Shown here: positions 57,111 through 64,000 of the stretch, in pieces | Numbering within the stretch: the first letter of the stretch is position 1 | Layout of the letters: the number at the start of each line of letters is the position of its first letter | Source: Sympetrum striolatum | Lineage: Eukaryota; Arthropoda; Insecta; Odonata; Libellulidae | NCBI GenBank assembly: GCA_947579665.1 | Contig: OX388341.1 | Location: forward strand, 62,001-126,000 | Direction: 5' to 3' | DNA: 64,000 bases | Notes under the pieces: generated by a model | Told to the model about the DNA's origin: nothing | The model's input: the letters and a program-made list of their open reading frames with translations, nothing else | Databases searched by the model: none | Position numbers and translations under genes: made by a program

Positions 57111-59031
57111 ATGTCGGATTGAAAATGGCTGATAATGATGACACATAGTGGTAGAAATCGGTTTTAATGAGTAGTTCTGTGATTTTTGTCATCTCTCGAA
57201 AATAAAGGGTCGACTTATACGCTGAACATAAAATTTTAACCTTTACCACCGAGGGGTAAGAAAGTGAAACTGCCTGCTTAACACCAGTTCTACAAAAACT
57301 CAAGTATCTTAGAGTCAAATATATTTGAAACATAAATATTCTTTGCAAATTATATTCATTTCTTCACATTTATTTTTATTTACAAAAATTTAATATATAT
57401 CTAGCTGATTTCTTATCAATGAAGATAATTAACCAAATTATGTTTTTTTTTGTTTATATAATGGTTATGATTTGACTTAGCATTGATGAAAGCGTTAGGA
57501 GCAAATGAAAGTTATTTCAGCAGTGTCGTGATTTCATATTTCCATACTATATTTCCATTATTTCTATATTAAAATTTTGATAACCGTATGCTTCTGTTTC
57601 GTAATGCATTACTCGTATTTGTAGCCAGAGTGATATCAACGAAAGAAACTTGCGTAATAGTTAAGCAGATGCTATAAGTTGACATTGTAGCTGAAAGAAA
57701 CAATTCTAGCATGTTAATCTTACGTGGTAATATTCCTTATGCCATGGTATGTCAATGGATACTGTGGGTTTTCTTCTCATAAAATAGAGCTGGGGAAGTG
57801 GTGTTACCTTATTTTTTGGGTCGACTTATATGCTGAACATAGGCTAAAACCTGAAATTCACCTCAAAATTTTAAGGGTCGACTTACATGCCGGCATATAT
57901 GGTAATTAAATCATTATTATAACAATTCAGCACAAAAATTCACATGACAAATTTTGACCAATAAACATCATCTTCAACATTTATATACCCTGCAATCCTC
58001 CATATGGGATCTGCCAGGAGAAGATCTTCTTGAGGGCAGCACTTACTGAAGTACAAAAGAAGAAAGAATATGAGGGAACAAAATGGTTATCTGTGAGTGA
58101 AAGGGTAGAATTTACAGAAAGCTATTGAACAGGAAGACGCAAAATAAGGGAGGGAGAAGGACAATAGAAACCTTACATTATTATTTTCCATTCTCTCTAC
58201 CAGAGGGTAATGGAAAGGAAAAATTTCCTCATTGGAAGAAGAAAGTTGGGGTTTCAATATTCTTCATTCATTTTGATATTTTTCTTAAATAATGTCTGCT
58301 AGCCTTCCCTAATAGATGTATAATTTTTAGCAATTAATTAGAGTAATGACTAAAAAATTAAATATCATAAAGTGGGACTGGAGAGAATCAGTTTAGAGAT
58401 TTTGCATTTGCTTTGTCCCTTAACTTACAAGATCTCACTGTTTATCAAACACAGATAAAATGTAAATCTTCGTACGTCACATGAAAAACCACTGTCCTAA
58501 AAATAGTATAGATGGAATCTTTATCATTTAAAAGTAATTTCTTTCGGTAAATGCTGTTGTAAAAGGCCAGCTGTACATGTCCTATTTGTAAAAGTCTCAA
58601 AATGTTATTTCTCTGAGATTCCTCCCCCTGTGTTTTTAGATAATTACTGATGCATCAATCAACTCCAGAGAGTATTAGAATTTGTTTCTTTCAAAGTTTT
58701 CAGCATTTTAAGACACCTTTTATTTGATCTGTTATGAAAAATGGTTAGACTGGTAACAGTAGAGTTGTCACCTTTGCATGACAATGGGTAAATCTATGTT
58801 GAACCAAACTTAAGACTTATTGTTAGTAAGAGTTATGACTTATCAGTACTTGATACAGGATGGGCAACTTATTGCTGGTGCATTGCAGTACTGATGATTC
58901 TAATTGCCTTAAAAATACATATTTAAATGATATCCAACTATGGAATTTTATAAACCTGGTGGGATCAACTAGTGAACTCTAATTAGCAACTTTTATCAGT
59001 GAATCAAGATGACTGTAACGTTTTTGCTATT
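57111..59031. other. no gene; one small repeat pair
   Basis: GGGTCGACTTATACGCTGAACAT at ~57,208 recurs as GGGTCGACTTATATGCTGAACAT at ~57,819, with a third partial box (GGGTCGACTTACATGCCGGC) at ~57,876. These look like MITE-type ends. Nothing else can be supported. Confidence 0.4.
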
Positions 59032-59243
59032 GTTGAATACCAATTTGCCATACATGTTGCTACATCACTCTTAGTGATGTGTTTTGTTTTAAAAGAAGAC
59101 AAAGCATGTATAGTCTTTCTTGTTAATGCTGGAATGGCCTGATGTCTCTTACTTCTTAAATAAAATGGTTTAAAAGGAAGATACAATTGGAAGTTATTTA
59201 CAAATTGGACCACGGAAGATACCACATGCAATATTGTTTAACA
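59032..59243 (+). repeat. probable copia 5' LTR, ~212 bp
   Basis: It starts TGTTGAATACC and ends TTTAACA, a TG...CA LTR with short inverted ends, directly abutting a copia-type primer binding site. The left edge is inferred from the TGTT start; the right edge is well defined. The partner LTR would lie beyond the window. Confidence 0.6.
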
Positions 59244-59257
59244 GGTTATGGGCCCAG
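59244..59257 (+). promoter_or_regulatory. primer binding site for initiator-tRNA-Met fragment
   Basis: GGTTATGGGCCCAG immediately follows the LTR CA end. Drosophila copia uses the same kind of site, complementary to an internal piece of initiator tRNA-Met rather than to its 3' end. Placement and sequence both support a copia-type first-strand priming site. Confidence 0.75.
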
Positions 59258-59302
59258 TGCTCCGTGATCTAATTTGGAAAATTTGAAAATCTGGAATGGA
59301 AA

Positions 59303-60957
59303 ATGGCTGAGGATGGAGGCATCAGATACCACATACCATTATTCGATGGAACTAACTACAGTAACTAGAAATATCGGATAGAAGTTCTCTTAGATGAGAA
59401 AAACTTAATGGAATATGTTAAGGAACCATTGTCAACCAAGCTAGCACCTTTTGTTGCATCTTATGGAGACAGTGAAGCTGAAAAAGAGAGGAAGCAAAAA
59501 GGAAAGGCTGAAATAGAACAAAAAGGAAAGAAATGTAAAAGTCTAATTGTGCAAAAATTGTCTGACACTCACTTGGAATACATTAAAGATAAAGACACAG
59601 CGTTTGAAGCGTGGGAAGCCCTTCAGACAACATTCGAAAGGAAAAGTATAAATAATCAAATATAATTAATGAAGAAATTGCTGTGCATGAAGTTTAATCC
59701 AAAGCAAGAAAAATTGGAAGCTCATCTCCACAAGTTTGATCAATCCATCAGATATTTAAAGGCAGCAGGAAAAACAATGGAAGAAAATAATATTATCTGT
59801 CAACTACTATTAACCATGCCGCAAGAGTATGATGCAGTTGTTACTGCACTTGAGACTGTACGTTGTGAAGAATTAACATTGCCTTTTGTCAAAGGTTGTC
59901 TAAAGGACGAGGAAATGAAGCGAGAAACAAGGAAACACAAGCCTAATTCTGATGACTCACCATCTGTTTTTGCTGTCCAGTCAAAAGGAAAATATGCAAG
60001 TGGATATAAGTCAGGAAATAAAAAAAATATTCAAGGAAATAAACAAGTACAAGGGTTTAAAGGAAGGAATGATTTCCTACAGTCTGGTAATCAATCACCA
60101 GCCTTTCGTTTTACCTGTCATAATTGTGGAATTGCGGGCCATACAAGGGCTCAATGCAGAAAGCCTCAACAATCATTCAAACACTTTAGTGGTGGAGCAC
60201 ATCTGGCTGACGCTGCTGATCAAGAAAGAAAAGAAAATGAAAACTCAACTGAAAGGAATGCAAGTTATAGTTTCATAACTCGACAAATTGTGGAAGAGGA
60301 ACCAATACTGACTGTGAGCGCAAAATATTCAGCAATGCATGATGATGATTTGAAGAACAAATGGTTTATTGATTCTGGAGCATCAGAGCATCTTACCTGC
60401 CTAAAGGATGAAGCCTTCAATGTCCGCAAGCTAGAATCACCAATAAAAATAAAAGTAGATAAGAAATATAGCTACCTAATAGCTGAAACAAAAGGAGCTC
60501 TAAAGGTTAAGGCAAATGTGGAAGGAAACTGGAAAAATATAACTCTTCACAAAGTGCTGTTAGTGCCTGATATAGACATTAATTTCATTTCAGTGGCTCA
60601 ATTAGATATGAAAGGCCATGAAATAGTTTTGAAGAATGGAACTGGGAAAATTTACCAACAAGGAACTCTACTTGGTATTGGATATAGGAAGAAAAAGCTC
60701 TATGAAATAGAGTTGATATTACAGGAAAAAGAAAAAAATGAAAATGCCCTAATAAGCGCAGCAACTTCAAGTGCTATACCTTGGCACAGAAGATTGGCAC
60801 ATGTTGATGGGTTGACCATTACAGAAAAGGATATTTGTAGTGTGTGCCTGGAAGGAAGACAAACAAAACTTCCATATAATACTCCAAGAAACAAGACAAC
60901 TCGACCATTGGAACTAGTTCATAGTGATGTGATGGGGCCCATTAGTCCCATATCCTC
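59303..60957 (+). pseudogene. Ty1/copia gag-pol, N-terminal part
   Basis: The frame starts MAEDGGIRYHIPLFDGTNYS, stop (59,366-59,368, at the expected Trp), then gag to SINNQI, a TAA at 59,663-59,665, and continues in the same frame. Domains in order: a copia-type gag, zinc knuckle CHNCGIAGHTRAQC, protease WFIDSGASEHLTC (active-site DSG), and a pre-integrase zinc region (WHRRLAHVD...CSVCLEG). The integrase start follows in PLELVHSDVMGPISPIS, which carries the first catalytic Asp. The frame is then broken by a 2.85-kb insertion at about 60,957 and resumes at 63,809. RT and RNase H lie outside the window. Two stops plus the insertion make it inactive. Confidence 0.88.
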
Positions 60958-61312
60958 CCATGTAAAAAAAATTGTGTTGAAACTGTGTTGAAATGGCTGT
61001 GTTGAAACTGCCTTGAAACTGTGTTGGAAATTGAAACAGGATTCCAACACAGTTAGGCCAACACAGTACAACACAGTTCATGCATCACAGTTTCAAGACA
61101 GTCTGTGTTGAAACTCCCTTGAACCTTACTGTATTGAAATTCACTTGAAATAATATTCTATCATTTTATGATTGGAAAATAAATTAAACAATGGCATAAA
61201 GTTTAATAAAATGTTTATTATTAAAATATGTATCTTTAAATACAAAGCAAAAAAATAATAAAAATAATAAAACTATAATATATCGATTCGGCCGAAATGT
61301 TGTGGAAAGACA

Positions 61313-61475
61313 TAATTGAAAATATATTTCTACTTTTCCACAAGGTTTTTATTCAGGAACTACCGGTTTCGGTATATTACCATCGTCAGGTTCAAACAAG
61401 TTTTGCGTGAACCTAACAATGGTTATATACCGAAACCGGTAGTTCCTGAATAAAAACCTTGTAGAAATCTATTTT
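61313..61475. repeat. ~60-70-bp-arm palindrome of Penelope-type terminal sequence
   Basis: AAGGTTTTTATTCAGGAACT, ACCGGTTTCGGTATAT... at 61,342-61,400 is repeated inverted at 61,405-61,461, and similarity continues outward to TTGAAAAT / ATTTTCAA. The ACCGGTTTCGG...CGTCAGG pattern matches the hammerhead region at 24.68 kb. Confidence 0.8.
61357..61393 (-). ncRNA. type I hammerhead ribozyme core (second locus)
   Basis: Minus strand: stem I GAAC, core CTGACGA, one unpaired U, stem II GGTA-ATA-TACC... , GAAA, a two-pair stem III with loop CG, cleavage triplet GUA, and stem I return GTTC. It has the same layout as the core at 24,683-24,724. The opposite palindrome arm on the plus strand has CTAACAA in place of CUGANGA (two invariant G positions changed), so only the minus-strand copy looks active. 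Confidence 0.65.
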
Positions 61476-63050
61476 CAATAATAAAACTCTTAATTCGGCG
61501 AGGTTAGGCTCATTCCCCAAATGTTTGTAGAAAATTTAGGGTATGCAATTTTTGCTGGGTAAAAATGCGCCCGAAATGAGCAGTCAACATTTTGGTTAAA
61601 ATAGATCGAAAATATTCTATACACATTTTGATGTAAATCTTTCGAGCGCTCGTTATATTCCAGATAATATTGAGTTTTTCACAAAATAATCAACGAAAAC
61701 ACGGGATGTTATACATGGTTTCGAATAAAACAACTTTCTCATTAGTAAATAAAAGAAATCAATGGCTACACTTCGTAAGTGTTATAATTGTATGTTAATG
61801 AAGTATAATTTAAAATTTCTTTAACATATGTATAATATACCTCCAGTTTTCGTCGATTAATTTGCAAAATACCAGGTAAAATCAGAAATTTAACAAGTCT
61901 TCATAATCCCTTTCTTTTAATTAAACTAGCTAACTATGAATTCTCTTTTCAGCTAAATGATGCATTATTAACAATAATACTTTTCGATCACACATCAAAT
62001 TTCCCTACGGACAAACAAACAATCGTTATCATAATCCCTTACTTTTAATTAACATAGCAGAATCGCATCTCAAAGATATCTCGAATGTCTAACAAGATGT
62101 CTTGGGGATGCCTCAGCGACCTTTCTTGATGTCTCCAAGGTATTTGAAAACACGATGAATATTAATAAAAGGAAACATTCTAAATCACTTATCAGCTGAA
62201 TGACTATATTATTAATAATACTCGATCAAACATTTCACAAACATCACATTCCATCACTCTCTTCAGCAGGAAAACCAAGTAAAAACAGGAAATTAAGCTA
62301 TGGTATTTTTTGTTTATTAACACAAAAACATATTCAACAAAAATTGTCACAAATCACGCGAGCTGTCAAACGTCAAGAAAACAACTACATTTAGAAAATT
62401 TTAAAATTATATACATGCTATTTTATAGTTTAACACGAATACACACATGGAATTGCCAAACGTTCCCACTATTCACACAAACCGCCAAACAGCACTAAAA
62501 TTGTTAAACCACACGCTTTTTACACAAATTCGATTGTCAAACATTGACATCTATATCTTATTCCTTGTTGATATGAAAATTCTCACTTTCACTAAGGAAA
62601 ATAGGGGTACACACGAAAAATAAGTGAAGCCATTCATGGCTAACGACCTCAACCGCCAGGGAAACACGCCACCATCTAATCGTTCTTCAACTGTTATAGC
62701 TAGCTGTATGCGTTAGGCACGGTTTTAAATTCACCCATCTGATGATTGATGGGCTGCATCGATGATCTTTGTCTGATTACTTTGATACTTATCAATTCTT
62801 GATGAGTTTAAGAACAGTCCGCTGGTTTTTCTGCGGTTTGACAAGACGGCTACTGTTGAATTTACAACTTGTTCCATCTCCATAATTCTTTAACCTCGAG
62901 TTGAATTCAACAGATCTGTCGAAACGTAAATCATCGCATCGTTTTTGTCCGTTGATTGTTGCATTATAAATACGTTATATTTCCCATTGTAAGTTGATAT
63001 TTACTGGCGGTAAAATTTTATATACTGTTCTATGCGTGTTAACAATGTAG
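61476..63050. other. interior of the inserted element, no gene recognised
   Basis: AT-rich sequence with an imperfect internal duplication (about 61,890-62,060 resembling 62,150-62,300, both with 'ttattaacaataatac..cgatca' phrases). No ORF of note. Confidence 0.4.
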
Positions 63051-63054
63051 AGTT

Positions 63055-63300
63055 TGAGTGATGTATCAGAATGCCAAGAAATTTGACCATACTACTCCTC
63101 TTCTGAAAGAACTAAATTGGCTACGACTTGACTCCAGACGAAAGCTACATACACTTAACCTTGTACACGAAGTACAAATCAATGTTCTCCTCTGTATCTC
63201 TCTTCGTACTTCAATGACCTCAACAGCACTCGTACCTTTGGTACTCGCTCTTCAGGCAAGCTAACGATTCCTTCTCATAGAATCGAAATCTGTTCTAAAT
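63055..63300 (+). pseudogene. non-LTR RT C-terminal tail fragment inside the insertion
   Basis: The translation reads KFDHTTPLLKELNWLRLDSR, RKLHTLNLVHEVQI, then after a frame change TYFNDLNSTRTFGTRSSGKL, TIPSHRIEICSKSLPVYVN. These are the 'yDH.tplL..L.WL....R' and 'TRss..l.iP.~rte...kSf' tail motifs of jockey/CR1-like polymerases. Short and frameshifted. Confidence 0.6.
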
Positions 63301-63808
63301 CTTTGCCAGTGTATGTGAACTGACATTCTTGAATACATTTATGATTTATTTTTCTTTTTGTGTTTATAATGTAAGTATAACGTTATCCTAATTAAACATT
63401 TTGAACAAAACATTTCTATTTACCTCAATCATTTAAAACATATAAGTATTTGTAGTTACGAAAATTATAAAAAGATCTTAAGTTCTCCGAAGTTTCAAGA
63501 TAGACAGCTACAAGGGAGTTCGAGTAGGAACAAAGATGGTTTCAAGACAGTTTCAACACAGATATATTCTCCCATATTGGGAACAAGAGAGATCAACACA
63601 GTTCAAGACAGTTTCAACACAGTTAAAAACAACACAGACCAACACAGTCCATTTCAAGTGAGAACAAGACAGATTTCAAGACAGTTTCAACACAGATATA
63701 TTCTCCCATATTGGGAACAAGAGAGATCAACACAGTTCAAGACAGTTTCAACACAGTTTAAAGTGTTTCAACAGAGTTTCAACAGACTTTCAACACAAAT
63801 CGTTTTAC

Positions 63809-64000
63809 ATGGGCTATGATGGCAAAGAATTTATCCTAATATTTGTTGATGACTTTACTCACTTTACAGTCATGTATTTAATGGAATCAGAAGATCAAGT
63901 ATTTGAGTTTTTTCAGATATTTGCAGCAATGGCAACAGCTCACTTCAATTTACCGATGAGTCGATTCCGGTATGATAATGGTGGAGAGTATGTCTCAACT
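63809..64000 (+). pseudogene. Ty1/copia integrase, continuation to the window edge
   Basis: The frame resumes with MGYDGKEFILIFVDDFTHFT, VMYLMESEDQVFEFF and FRYDNGGEYVST, the 'R.DNG.E' motif with the second catalytic Asp of the DDE integrase. The catalytic Glu and the RT lie beyond 64,000. It is the right-hand piece of the frame interrupted at 60,957, still in the matching codon phase relative to 60,950. Confidence 0.88.

Larger units (their letters stand above)
60957..63813. mobile_element. ~2.85-kb element inserted in the copia integrase
   Basis: It is defined by interruption of the integrase frame. The ends are CCCATGTAAAA...TTGTGTTGAAA on the left and the inverted TTTCAACACAAATCGTTTTA with CATGGG on the right. 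Both subterminal regions (about 60,970-61,140 and 63,500-63,800) are crowded with a TGTGTTGAAACTG-type motif in both orientations. No transposase was recognised. The target duplication cannot be fixed from the sequence. Family unassigned; probably a non-autonomous DNA transposon that has itself received other insertions. Confidence 0.7.

Overview
The window looks like a piece of a nuclear animal genome, most likely an arthropod and probably an insect. It is AT-rich and has no operon structure. It is filled with eukaryotic mobile elements: Transib, piggyBac, a hAT-type MITE, Penelope-like, CR1/jockey/RTE-type non-LTR and Ty1/copia elements. I found no convincing host protein-coding gene, no rRNA and no complete tRNA gene. 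A very short TTAGG run at 20.55 kb fits the insect telomere motif but proves nothing on its own. Almost every long open frame is a retroelement or transposon remnant. The only long undamaged frame is a 5'-truncated reverse transcriptase at 20.6-22.2 kb.

Layout. 0-6 kb: a ~317-bp tandem repeat family, dispersed repeats and unannotatable sequence. 6.1-9.7 kb: a complete but dead Transib transposon on the minus strand, with unusually long (~590 bp) terminal inverted repeats and ends CACTGTG/CACAGTG, plus an internally deleted RAG1-related transposase. 11-18.4 kb: decayed non-LTR fragments, a TTTA microsatellite and an inverted copy of the 317-bp family. 20.6-22.3 kb: the CR1-like RT. 24.6-28.4 kb: a Penelope-like element with a textbook hammerhead ribozyme core nearby, abutting a second CR1-like element. 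28.2-35.6 kb: two apparently identical 3,685-bp copies in direct tandem, joined by 12 bp that form a perfect foldback with the sequence before the junction; each copy carries a hAT-type MITE and an 85-bp-unit satellite. 36-37.9 kb: fragments of a Penelope-like element and of a second Transib. 41.0-42.3 kb: an unassigned TIR element. 42.5-42.7 kb: a perfect foldback built of two tRNA-3'-half-like arms. 42.9-47.7 kb: a higher-order satellite of ~1.1-kb units in which about every 165 bp carries a pol III B-box-like GGTTCGANNCC on the minus strand. 47.7-50.1 kb: a jockey-type ORF1 split by a CR1-like insertion. 51.0-52.5 kb: a broken piggyBac transposase with its catalytic aspartates intact. 54.2-55.1 kb: a GC-rich 16-bp minisatellite. 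56.7-57.1 kb: an RTE fragment. 59.0-64.0 kb: a copia element (LTR, initiator-tRNA-type primer site, gag-protease-integrase) interrupted by a ~2.85-kb element that carries a second hammerhead core in a large palindrome.

The genes do not form a pathway; the region is layered, nested mobile DNA. The observations most worth following are the B-box satellite with its tRNA-like foldback neighbour, the Transib with RSS-like ends and long TIRs, the two hammerhead cores, and the foldback junction of the tandem duplication. All calls come from reading the sequence; no database search was possible.
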